From Candidatus Trichorickettsia mobilis (GTDB taxonomy: Bacteria; Pseudomonadota; Alphaproteobacteria; Rickettsiales; Rickettsiaceae): DNA of 64,000 nt. The translations under genes and the position numbers were made by a program. The stretch is from NCBI RefSeq assembly GCF_963422225.1, contig NZ_OY728607.1:62001-126000 (forward strand), written 5' to 3'. The notes beneath the pieces are model-generated. The model was not told where the DNA came from, made no database searches, and was given only the letters and a program-made list of their open reading frames with translations. Of this stretch, positions 9,887-20,143 are shown piece after piece (the first letter of the stretch is position 1; each line of letters opens with the position of its first letter).

Positions 9887-10156
9887 GTCATGCTTACCAA
9901 TTTTGAAAACCTAAATTCTGTCCAAAAGACAATAAATCCTGCAGCTGCTTGATGGCAAACTACTGTTGCTGGTATAAAACTAAAGACGAGAGTGTTCATT
10001 GGGAAGGCGAAGCAATCCAGAAAAAACTCAGGCGTCAATAAAATTGGCTGGATTGCTGTGGCCACTAACGTGGCCTCGCAATGACGATTCTTACTTTAAT
10101 TGACACAGTTCATTGAACACTCTCCTAAAGACTGATAGTTGCCATGAAATAATTGT
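9887..10156 (-). pseudogene. Degenerate duplicate of the aldolase 3' end, split by a palindromic element
   Basis: The sequence after mpg (9887-9987 and 10125-10156) aligns with the last about 150 bp of the class II aldolase gene at 13086-13225, for example CAATAAATCCTGCA and GTTGCCATGAAATA, with scattered substitutions and small gaps. The copy has no open frame. A 137-bp palindromic element (9988-10124) has inserted into it. Together with the mpg tail copied at 13061-13100, it shows that the mpg/aldolase junction was duplicated on both sides of the 10.16-13.06 kb segment. Confidence 0.75.
9988..10124. mobile_element. Mobile palindromic element (MITE-like) with 8-bp target duplication
   Basis: The 137-bp element begins GAGAGTGTTCATTG and ends CATTGAACACTCTC, with an inner palindrome built on GAAGCAATCCAG / CTGGATTGCT. 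It is flanked by exact copies of CTAAAGAC (9980-9987 and 10125-10132). The paralogous aldolase sequence at about 13195-13210 has a single related copy and no element, so both insertion and duplication are visible. It has no coding capacity, so it must be mobilised in trans. Confidence 0.85.
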
Positions 10157-10401
10157 AAAATCATGGCAACTGATTTTGCCAGCACTTTAGTTAGTATAAT
10201 ATTTCACAATTGTGAGAACTCTGAATAATCATAATTTTGTTCATCTCTTCCTAATAAAGGTGAAAGCACATCTGGACTCTGTTGATTTTGTGCATCAATA
10301 ATAATCATAGGTGCAAATTCCTCTAAACTTGAGATTTGTGTTACTTCCCCTAGTTTAGTTTGAAGCAATACTGCCGTTATCGGAGATAGATTAATATAAT
10401 A

Positions 10402-11307
10402 GACCTCTTTCGAAACTCATTTACCAAGATCCCAATTATATAAACCAGCAATTAAATTGAACCTAAGACCAAATCTTTTGCGTCTATTTCGATATTTATC
10501 AGCAATTATTTTAAAACGCTTTAACATACCTATAACATTTTCATTTAATACTCTGTCACTTGCTAAACTTCTATTATTTTTCTTATCTTCTTTGGTTAAA
10601 GCATTCTTTTTACTCTTTTTCTTTGGTAGCTCAGAATTTGTATGAATCTTCTGTAAGCCTTGATAACCAGTATCAGTAATCACTTTAACCTCAGGCAGTA
10701 TATGGGTTCTTGATTCTTTAAATAATTTAAAATCATGACGCTTACCATTGGAAAAAGAAGTGCATATGACTCGTTTGCTTTTCTTATCTACTACTATTTG
10801 AGTCTTTAACGTATGTCTTTTCTTTTTACCTGAGTAATAGTATTTCTGTTTTTTTGGGGTCGCTCTATAGGGCTTTCTGTAGCATCTATTAAAACTAATT
10901 CATACTCCATACCGCTTTTAACTAGAGCCTTCTTACCTGGAAGAGCAAAATCCGGATGTTTTATTAGAGTGTCTTCAACAAAACGAATTGTTTTAAATGC
11001 ACTGCTTTCGCTAACCCCATAATTCTTAGCTATATGAAAATAGGTACGGTATTCCCTTAAATATTCAAGTGTCATTAATAGGCTGTCTTCCATACTAAGA
11101 CTAGCTCTTCTGCCACCTTGGTACCTCCTATTTATTTGTTTCTCTGTCTTTAAAATCCCTACCATCTTTTCGAATGTACTATTTCTTACCCCAGTTAATC
11201 TTCTAAAATGCTCTTCCGATAAAATGCTTAAATTTTTATATCTCATATAGTTCTAAATTAAGTAAATTCGACTTTATAGCATATTTAGTCCAGTTTCGAA
11301 AGAGGTC
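10402..11307 (-). mobile_element. IS5-family (IS427-like) insertion sequence, copy 2
   Basis: Same 906-bp element and ends as copy 1, flanked by TA (10400-10401 and 11308-11309). It differs from copies 1 and 3 at about seven positions, including a Glu-to-Asp change in the transposase tail, so it is a slightly older or separate insertion. Confidence 0.9.
10417..11246 (-). CDS. IS5-family transposase, two frames joined by -1 frameshift (copy 2)
   Basis: Frame A spans 10806-11246 and frame B ends at 10417. The slip heptamer A AAA AAC is the reverse complement of 10848-10854. Domains are as in copy 1; the substitutions leave both frames open, so this copy may still be active. Confidence 0.85.
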
Positions 11308-12695
11308 TAATCTTGAAATGTTGTGCGTAATCCTGAATTTTGTTGTAAATTAGCGATTAGTTGTTCCTTAAGCTCTGGATTGTTAGCGACAATATCTAGC
11401 AGTTGATCTATGCGTGCAGGATATTTTTCATAAAATTCTAACGTTTTTATATGCAGATTTTGATCCCATTGACTAAATCCACTAAAGCTATTCATGCTAT
11501 TAAGAACAAACTGATCTCCATCTTTGCTATAGTCTGTTTTTAATAATTCAGGGGCAAGTGTACTTAAGCCTAAGCAATTTAATAGCATACATCCTATATT
11601 GAGCTTAACTGTTTTTAGTTCACTTAGAGCTGTCATTAGTTCTGGATTGATTTGTTCTATAAAATTTAGAGATTGTTCTACATTCTGGACTGTCTCAGGA
11701 GACTGTTGCATCATATTTATAAACTCGTTAGTAACGCGTTCTTGTAAAGCTGCAAACTGATCTTCTTCTAAACATTCTTTTATATCTATTAAATGTTTTG
11801 TAATTTCTGGATTAAGCTTGAATAGATCATTGGCAGTATTACAAGCAAATTCTGGATTAAGTTTGAATAGATCATTGGCAATAATACAAGCAAAAATTTC
11901 TCCTAATTTTTGTTGTATGTTTTTTTGTACAGCAAGTTTATATTCATTATCTAACGTGTTTAGTATTGCATGCTGATTATCGAGCACATGAGTTAGCTCA
12001 TATAATATAGAGTGTTTAGTAGCTGTCTCATAATCTATGTCTGCTCCAACAATTATAAGTTTTTTAGCTAGTATGACTATGTTATCCAGTTCATTATCCA
12101 GTTTATCTGTGTACAGCTTACTATTCTCTAATAATTGCTTTATGTGTGCTCCAGCAGTTACAAACTTTTGGTTTAGTGAGAAGATTGCTTTGTCTAGTTC
12201 ATCTGCATCTAAGCTACTATTTTCTAAACTACGTCTAGCAGTTATAAATTTTTTAGCTAGTGAGATTAGATCATCTAGTTCATTTGTATACAAGCTACTA
12301 TTTTTTAATATTTTTACTTTATAAGTTATAAATTTAGCTTCAATAAACTTTGAGATTAGTGCGTTTACATCATTAGTCAGTTCATTTGTGTTCTGGAGGT
12401 TATCTAATGTGCGCTTTAGTCCAGCAGGTAGTTCAGTCGAAAGTTTAAGGTATTTATTAAATTTGATCCTAAATAGGCCAATTATATCACTTAAATGTTT
12501 ATTGCATAGGTCGTCACCGCTTCCTCCATTTTCTAGAAACTGTTCAACTGTAGTTTGTATAGAGGTTTCATATTCTACAAGTGATTTGTTGCTAGAATTA
12601 GCAAAACTTCTAATTCTAGCAGGTACCTTATGTAATGGCTTACCCTGAAGATTACTCCAATCATCAATATTTATAACCCTCGGCCGTCCTTTCAT

Positions 12696-13074
12696 AATTT
12701 TTCTCTCAATATTTAGTTCTATTTAAAAATTATAGATATTATTTTAGTTTCTGTCAAGTATTATTGATATAATTATATAAATAATTAGTTTTATATGTAT
12801 GTGACCTGATTTTTATTGCGATATAATTTTTTAAGCATGTATTGACGTTAATAAGTATAAGCGACAGATAACGATAACTAGATATAAATATTAATATGAT
12901 AACAATTGAATTTCAAAATAAAGAGCCGGCTCCGGAACATAGTTAATAGTGATTTGAGGAATGGAGCTTACGAAATTTTGGAAGAGTAATTCTTGAAAGA
13001 TGCGGAGTATATAGCTATTAATTTATAGGCTTCACTCCTCTTACGTCTAGCACTCAATCCTACTAAATTGACTA
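12696..13074. other. Spacer without a gene; contains a copied mpg tail
   Basis: The region upstream of the 527-aa gene is AT-rich, with likely promoter sequence near 12700-12780. At its far end (about 13061-13100, running into the aldolase stop) the DNA matches the last codons of mpg (ITxDHVYxKP then TAA), which marks the right-hand copy of the duplicated mpg/aldolase junction. I see nothing else that can be named. Confidence 0.55.
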
Positions 13075-13750
13075 CTATAACTGAAGATCATGTTTATTCA
13101 AAACCTTAAGCCATGCTTGCCAATCTCGAAAACCTAAATTCTGCTCAAAGGACAATAAATCCTGCACTGCTTGCTGACAAACTGCTGTTGACGGTAAGAC
13201 TAAAGATTGATAATTGCCATGAAATAGGCATTGTGTTTTACAGGCTTGCTCCAAATGATAAGTATAAAACATGGCTTCATGAATAGTGCGACCGGAGGTA
13301 ATTACACCATGATTGCGTAAAAACATTACGTAATTTTTTTGTAAATCCTGTATTAGATCGACTCCATGTTGCAGCTGATCTAATGCTAATGAATTATAGT
13401 TATGATATGAAACTCTATTATAAAAATGTAGCGCCCATTGACTGATAGGTAATAACCCCTCTTTCATTGCAGACACTGCAACTGTAGCTGGAGTATGGAT
13501 ATGAAAAATAGCATTAATATCAGATCGTGCCTGATAAATCGAACCATGAATGACGTATCCTGTTTTATTATATTGCTCTTCGTAACCGTCAATTACCGTG
13601 CCATCAAGATTTACTGTCAAGAGATTAGCTACTGTTACTTCTTCAAAGCGTAAACCAAATGGATAAATATAGTAAAAATCTGCTCCTTCAGGTCTTGCCG
13701 ACAAATGGGTATAAGTATGGTCATCAAGCTGTAGCATTGATAGAATGTGA

Positions 13751-14883
13751 TACCGATTGCAATAATTAACACGGTGTATTTATCCAGTCTCTATACATAA
13801 TTGATTTTACTAAATCTACATTCTGAGCAAGTTGATTCCAAGCGTAACAAGCCATAGTGACAATATCTTCATATGCACCGTAACATTGGTTAGACAAGAA
13901 ATGATTTTTGATCCACTCCCAAACTTGTTCCATTGCATTAAGTTCTGGTGCATAAGGCGGAAGCGGTATCAAAGTGATATTGCTTGGAACAGTTAGTTTT
14001 TTGGCTGTGTGCCAACCTGCATTATCCATTAGTAAAGCTATATGTCGGTTGCTTTGAGTAGTGAGAGAAAGGTCTTCTAAGAATTTATTCATTGCCCGTG
14101 TGTTGGCATATGGTAAAATTAATGCAAAAGATTCTCCCGTATCATGGCAAGCAGCTCCGTAAATGTATGTTGAAATGAATTGCTGTTGCCGAACTTTACG
14201 GGGTCTAGTGCCGCGTTTAGCCCATATACGAGTTAAGCTACCTTGTTGCCCAACTCGAGTTTCATCCTGAGACCATATATCAACGTTACATCTATCGATA
14301 TTTTTTGGTAATAATTCTGTTAACATGTCTGGGAAGTTTTTTTATATGTATTTTGAGTCTCTTGATTTGACTTTGGATGCATTGAACGAGAAGTAATCCA
14401 GCTAAAACCAAGGCGATGCATAGTATTGTAGACTGTTTTTAAAGCGCATTTAGCGCCATATTCCTCAAGCAACATGTTATGTAGCTCCTTTGCGGTTATA
14501 TACCCGCCAGTTTCACTTTCACTGAGCATATTGATTTTATCAAAAAGAGCAGATTCTTGTAGAGTGTTAATCTTCCTAGGAGCGCCGCTTCTTTGTGATT
14601 CAAATAAACCTTCAAAACCATGATTTCTAAATCTTCTGAGCCATGATTGCACGGTTTTCCAGTGCAACTTCACTATTGCAGATATGGCTTTAAAAGATTT
14701 GCCTAATTGAAGGTGATACATCGCCAATAAACGTATGCGATTCCGACCATGCGGCTCATGTTTCATCATTTTTATAAAATCATGATCATGAAAACCTAGC
14801 GGCAATATTAACTTAGCTATTTGAGTACCTTTTATCCGTTAAAAATCCATTTTAGGCCACCGCGTTAATTATTGCAATTGGTA
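13751..14883 (-). mobile_element. IS630-like insertion sequence inside the aldolase gene
   Basis: About 1,133 bp with terminal inverted repeats TACC(G/A)ATTGCAATAATTAAC and one two-frame transposase. The aldolase frame is restored if a 3-bp TGA duplication (13748-13750, 14884-14886) is assumed; a direct repeat TGATA can also be read there. The usual IS630 TA duplication would leave a frameshift, so the exact ends are uncertain by a few bases. Confidence 0.8.
13766..14805 (-). CDS. IS630-family transposase, two frames joined by -1 frameshift
   Basis: Frame A (14320-14805, 161 aa) holds the paired HTH/winged-helix region ([24 protein letters not shown]). Frame B (13766-14326) carries the DDE_3 catalytic domain with [21 protein letters not shown] and [18 protein letters not shown]. 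The frames meet at a run of seven A (complement of 14337-14343); a -1 slip gives [12 protein letters not shown], which reads smoothly into frame B. A fused product of about 346 aa fits the family. Confidence 0.85.
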
Positions 14884-14946
14884 TGATAAGCTGCAGCAAG
14901 GTTATATTTAATATCGTGAATGTTCATGACTTGATGCTCATGAACT

Positions 14947-16125
14947 TCATCTACTGACACATATGGCTATTCCCATACCACCACCAATACAAAGTGTTGC
15001 CAGCCCTTTTTTAGCCTGACGAGCAATCATGCCATTGATTAATGTTACTAGCACTCTTGCTCCACTAGCACCAATAGGATGACCAAGAGCTATTGCTCCA
15101 CCACTAACGTTAACTTTACTTAAATCCCATTCTAGTTGTTGATTAACATAAATTGCTTGAGCAGCAAAAGCTTCATTGCATTCAATTAAATCGAGATCGT
15201 TAACGTGCCAATCAGCTTTTGCTAAAGCTTTTTTTGCTGCTGGAACGGGGCCAGTACCCATGATACTAGGGTCTACTCCAGCCTCAGCAAAAGATACTAT
15301 CCGCACTAAAGGAGTTAGATTATATTTTTTGATAGCCGCTTCAGAAGCTAGCATCATTACTGCTGCACCATCATTAATAGTTGAAGCATTACCAGCGGTG
15401 ACAGTACCATTTGGATCAAATGCCGGACGTAGTTTTGCTAGCGCTGCAATATTGCTATCAACTCTTATACCTTCATCTTGGTCAAATATTATATTTTGTT
15501 TTTTTACATTAATTTCTATCGGTACAATCTCATCTTGAAAATATCCAGATTTTTGTGCTTGTGCTGCTTTCTGATGCGATCCCAGTGCGAACTCATCTTG
15601 CATTTGCCTAGTAATATTAAATTTTTTAGCAATATTTTCAGCAGTAATTCCCATTAAATTGCCAGAGAATACATCTGTTAACCCGTCATATTGCATTAAA
15701 TCAATCATATTAATCGATCCTAGTTTAGTACCAGCTCTAATGTAAGCCCCATGAAGGCCAAGCGACATATTTTCCTGACCACCAGCAAGAATAATTTCTC
15801 CATTACCTAGAGCTATCGATTGTGCTGCCAAACATACAGTTTTTAAACCCGAACCACATACTTTATTTACCGTAAAAGCTGGTACTTCTTGTGGAATGCC
15901 AGCCAAAATTGATGTTTGCCTTGCCGGATTTTGACCGGCGCCACCGGTTAGTACTTGACCGATAATCACTTCATCAATAGCGCTAGGGGCGATGGCACTT
16001 GAGTGCAATATTGATTTGATCACTGTTGATCCAAGTTCTGGTGCAGTTAAATTTTTTAAGCTCGATAATAAAGAACCAACGGCTGTTCTTTTTGCATAGG
16101 TAATATATACTGCTTTATCATTCAT
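14947..16125 (-). CDS. phbA: Acetyl-CoA acetyltransferase (thiolase)
   Basis: Condenses two acetyl-CoA into acetoacetyl-CoA, the first step of polyhydroxybutyrate synthesis. The 392-aa enzyme has active Cys90 in NKVCGSGLK, the His in GHPIGASGAR and the C-terminal Cys in LCIGGGMG. I start it at ATG 16125 (MNDKAVYIT), preceded eight bases earlier by GGAGG. The frame runs on to 16323, but those residues are encoded by a palindromic repeat (16132-16266). It lies just downstream of the phaC-like gene and 20 nt before the broken aldolase. No phaB reductase is in the window. The symbol is by analogy. Confidence 0.93.
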   Translation of the reverse strand: MNDKAVYITYAKRTAVGSLLSSLKNLTAPELGSTVIKSILHSSAIAPSAIDEVIIGQVLTGGAGQNPARQTSILAGIPQEVPAFTVNKVCGSGLKTVCLAAQSIALGNGEIILAGGQENMSLGLHGAYIRAGTKLGSINMIDLMQYDGLTDVFSGNLMGITAENIAKKFNITRQMQDEFALGSHQKAAQAQKSGYFQDEIVPIEINVKKQNIIFDQDEGIRVDSNIAALAKLRPAFDPNGTVTAGNASTINDGAAVMMLASEAAIKKYNLTPLVRIVSFAEAGVDPSIMGTGPVPAAKKALAKADWHVNDLDLIECNEAFAAQAIYVNQQLEWDLSKVNVSGGAIALGHPIGASGARVLVTLINGMIARQAKKGLATLCIGGGMGIAICVSR

Positions 16126-16131
16126 TAGACT

Positions 16132-16266
16132 TTCCTCCAAACTCTCTGATAGTGGTAATTTTGTTGTCGAAATTCGTCTGCGCTCCTCACGTACAAGTAG
16201 TACGTTGCGGTGCTCGTCTATAATTTCTCCTAAAACTTCCTCACTACCAGAGAGTTTGGAAGGAAG
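16132..16266. repeat. Palindromic repeat between phaC-like gene and phbA
   Basis: Arms TTCCTCCAAACTCTCTG and CAGAGAGTTTGGAAGGAA bound about 135 bp. It stays open in the phbA frame, as Rickettsia palindromic elements inside genes do, and its edge supplies the GGAGG ribosome site of phbA. Its other edge almost touches the phaC-like stop codon. Confidence 0.8.
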
Positions 16267-16267
16267 T

Positions 16268-17257
16268 CTATTGTTTTTCCTCAAACCATGATTTATACAT
16301 TTGAAAAAATTTTCCGTAAGCATTTTTTAGTAAATAACTAATATGCCCACCTTCAACTTCTATTATTGTAGAATGTTTTAAATTTTGAAGCAAAGTCAAA
16401 ATAGATGACATTGGTGCAATTTTATCTGTTCGTGCTATTATTAAGCTCACTGGAACATTGATTGTTGATGGATCGATAATATTATTATTTATCTGCCAAG
16501 AGTTGCGAGCTGGTATATTTGCAGTTACTAGCTCTCCGGTAATCTGAAAATAAGTTGCTGCTGGTAGGTCATAGCCAGACATTAACCAATGCTCAATTTT
16601 AAAAAATAATTGCCGATCTTCTTCTAAATCTAAGTCACAATATCTGACAATTTTAGTGTTGAAATATTCTGGCGCTAAAAAAAAGAATAAAATTTTGGTA
16701 TATATTTTAGGAATTACTGGTAATGATTGGATGTTTTTGTCTAAATCAAGATATTGTTGAATTTGATAATTAGCACTAAAATGAGTGAAATCCCAGGGCG
16801 TAGTGAGTAAAGTTAAGGTTTTAACTAGTTCCGGTTTAATTACTTGAGCTGCTATTGATAAATTTCCACCTATACAGTGTCCTATTAAGTTTATCAAATT
16901 CTTTGTAGTATTATTTAATATATCTAAAGCATGTGCTAATTCCAATACGTAATCATCAAGCGAATAATCAGCATCGGTAATGGATTGCCAATGAATCAAA
17001 TATACTGTACCTAACTGTCGGAGCTTGCTGACTAAACCGCCGGTTTTTCCTAAAAATAAAATTTCTGGAGAATTAAAAATCGAAGGTACAACTAAAATTA
17101 CTCGGTTGGTAACAGTTTGATCAGCTTGATACTTTAAAATTCGAAAATTCTTGCTGGAATATTCAATAGTTGTAGCTTGTAATATGAACTGATTGCCAAT
17201 GTTATTTTTGTTAATAAAATCATTATATTGGCCAACATATTGTTCGTATTGCTGCAT
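16268..17257 (-). CDS. PhaC-like poly(3-hydroxyalkanoate) synthase, short form
   Basis: PHA synthases polymerise hydroxyacyl-CoA into storage polyester. This 329-aa alpha/beta hydrolase has the synthase-type nucleophile elbow GHCIGG with Cys128 in place of Ser, and matches the PhaC triad with Asp in ARTDKIAPM and His in EGGHISYL. It is much shorter than class I PhaC (about 560-600 aa), lacking most of the N-terminal domain, so it may be a class III-like subunit or have a different substrate. Directly upstream of phbA, with phaZ elsewhere in the window, which supports a role in PHB metabolism. Confidence 0.75.
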   Translation of the reverse strand: MQQYEQYVGQYNDFINKNNIGNQFILQATTIEYSSKNFRILKYQADQTVTNRVILVVPSIFNSPEILFLGKTGGLVSKLRQLGTVYLIHWQSITDADYSLDDYVLELAHALDILNNTTKNLINLIGHCIGGNLSIAAQVIKPELVKTLTLLTTPWDFTHFSANYQIQQYLDLDKNIQSLPVIPKIYTKILFFFLAPEYFNTKIVRYCDLDLEEDRQLFFKIEHWLMSGYDLPAATYFQITGELVTANIPARNSWQINNNIIDPSTINVPVSLIIARTDKIAPMSSILTLLQNLKHSTIIEVEGGHISYLLKNAYGKFFQMYKSWFEEKQ

Positions 17258-17325
17258 ATAATGTATCCTGAGTATCCTGAGCGCACAATGTTCTCGAACA
17301 CAGATGGTTCATTCTGACAGAAGGG

Positions 17326-17390
17326 TCATCCCGAACTTGTTTCGGGATCTTATGAAGTCCTGATGAGATCCCGAAACAAGTTCGGGATGA
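17326..17390. repeat. Palindromic repeat, CCCGAAC family
   Basis: A 65-bp near-perfect hairpin, TCATCCCGAACTTGTTTCGG and its complement, with extra CCCGAAC/GTTCGGG half-sites on either side. Related copies lie at 32849-32912 and 36429-36492. It falls between clpB and the phaC-like gene and could act as a transcription barrier. Confidence 0.85.
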
Positions 17391-17435
17391 TAGCTGTTGT
17401 GAGTTCGGGATGACCTTATGTATTCGGATGACAAC

Positions 17436-20003
17436 TCAACCAATCACTAAAACTCCATCCTCTATTGTTATTTTTATAACATCATTACTGTTAACTTTAC
17501 CAGCTAATAACAATTTTGCCAGCTTATTTTGTAGCTCTCGCTGAATCACTCTTTTTAATGGCCTGGCGCCAAACATTGGTTCATAGCCCTTTGTTGCCAG
17601 CCAATTTATTACTGCTTCATCAAATTCTAATTTAATATGCTGTTGCATCAAATTATTACACAAGCCATCCAGCTGAATTTTTACAATATCATGGATATTG
17701 CTCCGGCTTAGCCGATGGAATAAAATAATCTCATCTAATCTGTTTAAAAATTCTGGCCTAAACGCTGCACTTACATAAGCCATTACCTGGTCTTTAACTT
17801 TACTAGTGTCTTCGTTCTCTGGTTGATTAATTAAAATCTCTGCTCCTAAGTTGGAAGTCAAAATAATAATAGTATTTTTAAAATCAACAGTGACCCCTTG
17901 GCTATCAGTTAATCTACCTTCATCTAATATTTGTAACATGACATTAAAAATATCTGGATGCGCTTTTTCAATTTCGTCAAATAAAATTACCTGGTAAGGA
18001 CGTCTGCGCACTGCCTCAGTTAATATCCCTCCTTGTTCATAGCCAACATATCCTGGTGGGGCGCCAATTAAACGTGAAACTGCGTGCTTCTCCATATATT
18101 CGGACATATCAATTCTAAGGCTAGCATGACGATCATCAAACAAAAATTCAGCCAAAGCTTTACTTAATTCAGTTTTACCAACGCCGGTAGGTCCAAGAAA
18201 TAAAAATGAACCCAAAGGGCGATTAACATCCTGTATACCGGCACGTGAGCGGCGTATTGCATCACTAATTGCTGTTATTGCTTCGTCTTGTCCAATCACT
18301 GATTTACGTAATTGTTCTTCCATTTGTAGCAGCTTATCACGCTCACTTGATAACATTTTATCAATTGGAATACCGGTAACTTTGGAAACAATAATCGCAA
18401 TATCGCTCTCTGAAACTGCTTCTCTTAACAGTTTATTACCACTTGCTGCCTCTGCTTGTTGTAGCTTTTTAGTTAATTCTGGAATGGTGCCATATTTTAA
18501 TTCACTGGCTATTGCAAGGTCAGCATTACGTTCTGCACGCTCAAGTTCATGGCGAGCACGTTCTAAATCTTCTTTAATTTTTTGACTGATTTGCATGGTT
18601 GATTTTTCAGCTTGCCATTTAGCAGTCATATCCAATGATTTAGCTTCCAGTTCATCTAAGGTTTTGATTAATTCAGTAACTTTTTTCTGTGAATGCTCGT
18701 CAGTTTCTTTTTTAAGTGCAGCAAGCTCGATTTTGATTTGAATAACTCGACGGTCAAGCTCATCAAGTTCCTCAGGTTTGCTAGATACCTCAATTTTTAA
18801 GCGACTTGCTGCTTCGTCCAATAAATCGATCGCTTTATCTGGGAGATAACGATCGGTAATATAGCGATTAGAGAGGGTAGCAGCAGCAATTATCGCATTA
18901 TCAGAAATTCTAATACCATGATGCAGTTCATAGCGCTCTTTTAACCCACGTAAAATTGAAATAGTATCGGCGACTGTCGGTTCACTGACATATACCGGTT
19001 GAAAACGCCTAGCAAGTGCAGCATCTTTTTCAATATATTTCCGGTACTCATCTAAAGTAGTAGCGCCAATACAATGCAACTCACCGCGAGCTAACATCGG
19101 CTTGAGTAAGTTTGAGGCATCCATCGCACCGTCAGTTTTACCGGCTCCCACTAATAAATGTAGTTCATCAATAAATAATATGATCTCACCACCGGCATTC
19201 TTGATTTCGTTTAATACTGCTTTTAATCTTTCTTCGAATTCACCACGATATTTTGCTCCGGCAATCAACGCACCCATATCAAGCTCAATAATGCGGCAAT
19301 CACTTAAAGTATCCGGTACATCTTTATTAAAAATTCTAGTGGCTAGACCTTCGATGATTGCAGTCTTGCCAACTCCAGGAGCGCCAATTAATACCGGATT
19401 ATTTTTGGTACGACGTGACAATACTTGGATAGCTCGTCTAATTTCTTCGTCGCGACCGATAACCGGATCAAGTTTACCTTGTGCTGCTTTCTCGGTAACA
19501 TCTCGGCCGTATTTTTTTAGTGCCTCATAGGTACTTTCTGCACTTTCACTATCTGCTACTCGTCCTTTTCTAAAACCCGTAATGGCGCTAGTTATTTTTT
19601 TTGATTCTCCACCAGCTTGCTGTAAAATCTTGCCAGCAATGGTATTATCGAATGATAAAGCTTCAAATAGACGTTCAATGGTTACAAAACTATCATTATT
19701 ATTTTTGGCAAGTGTAATAGATTTATCTAATATTTTTAATAATTCTGAAGAAGAATAAAGTTGTCCGCCACCGGTTACCTGTACTTTAGGAAGTTTATTT
19801 AATTCAATATCGACATTTTGATTGAGCTGGTTGATATCAATACCAACCAAGTGAGTCAAGTTATTAATAATACCAGTCTCTTCATTTAATAATGCATATA
19901 ATAAATGTAATGGTAAAACCTGCTGGTGGTCATTAGCAGCTGCTGTATTTTGTGTCTTGCTAAGTATAGATTTTGCGTGAGCAGTAAATTTATCTATATT
20001 CAT
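17436..20003 (-). CDS. clpB: Disaggregase chaperone ClpB
   Basis: Hexameric AAA+ unfoldase that rescues aggregated protein together with DnaK. The 855 aa hold the Clp N-domain (1-145), NBD1 with Walker A GAPGVGKT at 207-214, the coiled-coil middle domain (about 400-530) and NBD2 with GPTGVGKTE near 605, followed by the small C-terminal domain. There is no ClpP-binding IGF loop, as expected for ClpB. Length matches E. coli ClpB. Stands alone, facing the small ORF and hslVU across a 600-bp spacer; a heat-shock promoter is likely but I did not identify one. Confidence 0.97.
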   Translation of the reverse strand: MNIDKFTAHAKSILSKTQNTAAANDHQQVLPLHLLYALLNEETGIINNLTHLVGIDINQLNQNVDIELNKLPKVQVTGGGQLYSSSELLKILDKSITLAKNNNDSFVTIERLFEALSFDNTIAGKILQQAGGESKKITSAITGFRKGRVADSESAESTYEALKKYGRDVTEKAAQGKLDPVIGRDEEIRRAIQVLSRRTKNNPVLIGAPGVGKTAIIEGLATRIFNKDVPDTLSDCRIIELDMGALIAGAKYRGEFEERLKAVLNEIKNAGGEIILFIDELHLLVGAGKTDGAMDASNLLKPMLARGELHCIGATTLDEYRKYIEKDAALARRFQPVYVSEPTVADTISILRGLKERYELHHGIRISDNAIIAAATLSNRYITDRYLPDKAIDLLDEAASRLKIEVSSKPEELDELDRRVIQIKIELAALKKETDEHSQKKVTELIKTLDELEAKSLDMTAKWQAEKSTMQISQKIKEDLERARHELERAERNADLAIASELKYGTIPELTKKLQQAEAASGNKLLREAVSESDIAIIVSKVTGIPIDKMLSSERDKLLQMEEQLRKSVIGQDEAITAISDAIRRSRAGIQDVNRPLGSFLFLGPTGVGKTELSKALAEFLFDDRHASLRIDMSEYMEKHAVSRLIGAPPGYVGYEQGGILTEAVRRRPYQVILFDEIEKAHPDIFNVMLQILDEGRLTDSQGVTVDFKNTIIILTSNLGAEILINQPENEDTSKVKDQVMAYVSAAFRPEFLNRLDEIILFHRLSRSNIHDIVKIQLDGLCNNLMQQHIKLEFDEAVINWLATKGYEPMFGARPLKRVIQRELQNKLAKLLLAGKVNSNDVIKITIEDGVLVIG

Positions 20004-20143
20004 AACTAACTCCTAATCAATTCCAAATAAACATTTAACATTCTTAATATATGATCATCGACAAAATAATTATCAAGTGATAATAATGATTTTAGATCGA
20101 TCTAAAATTTATACAAATAATTAATTAAAAATGGGTTGTTAAT

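Larger units (their letters stand above)
10204..12695 (-). pseudogene. Unknown 527-aa protein gene interrupted by an IS5-family element
   Basis: I do not recognise this protein. The 5' part (11310-12695) gives 462 residues. Removing the IS (10402-11307) with one TA copy restores 65 further codons to a TGA at 10204-10206. The product looks helical and soluble, with Leu/Asp-rich segments repeated loosely (TNELDDLISLAKKFITA, TDKLDNELDNIVILAKKLI), and a near-exact 15-residue tandem repeat (ANDLFKLNPE..., DNA period 45 bp at 11805-11894). No signal peptide or membrane segment. It sits alone in a segment inserted between mpg and the aldolase. A host-interacting protein is possible, but the sequence does not show it. 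Confidence 0.75.
13075..14927 (-). pseudogene. Class II aldolase/adducin family protein, interrupted by an IS630-like element
   Basis: Zinc-dependent class II aldolases cleave or epimerise sugar phosphates; the substrate here cannot be told. The main part (13075-13737) reads [21 protein letters not shown]..., with zinc ligands in FHIHTP and the later His in [10 protein letters not shown]. The missing start is on the far side of the IS: ATG 14927 gives MNIHDIKYNLAAAYH. Removing 13751-14883 with one TGA copy joins them as [16 protein letters not shown], exactly the family spacing (AAAYR...DD), for 238 aa. The start lies 20 nt after the acetyl-CoA acetyltransferase stop, so the two formed an operon. 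The remaining 220-aa frame lacks the N-terminal helix and its own promoter. Confidence 0.8.

Noticed and set aside
16126..16323. N-terminal extension of the acetyl-CoA acetyltransferase
   Set aside because: It is encoded by a palindromic repeat, is unlike the family, and a good ribosome site precedes ATG 16125.
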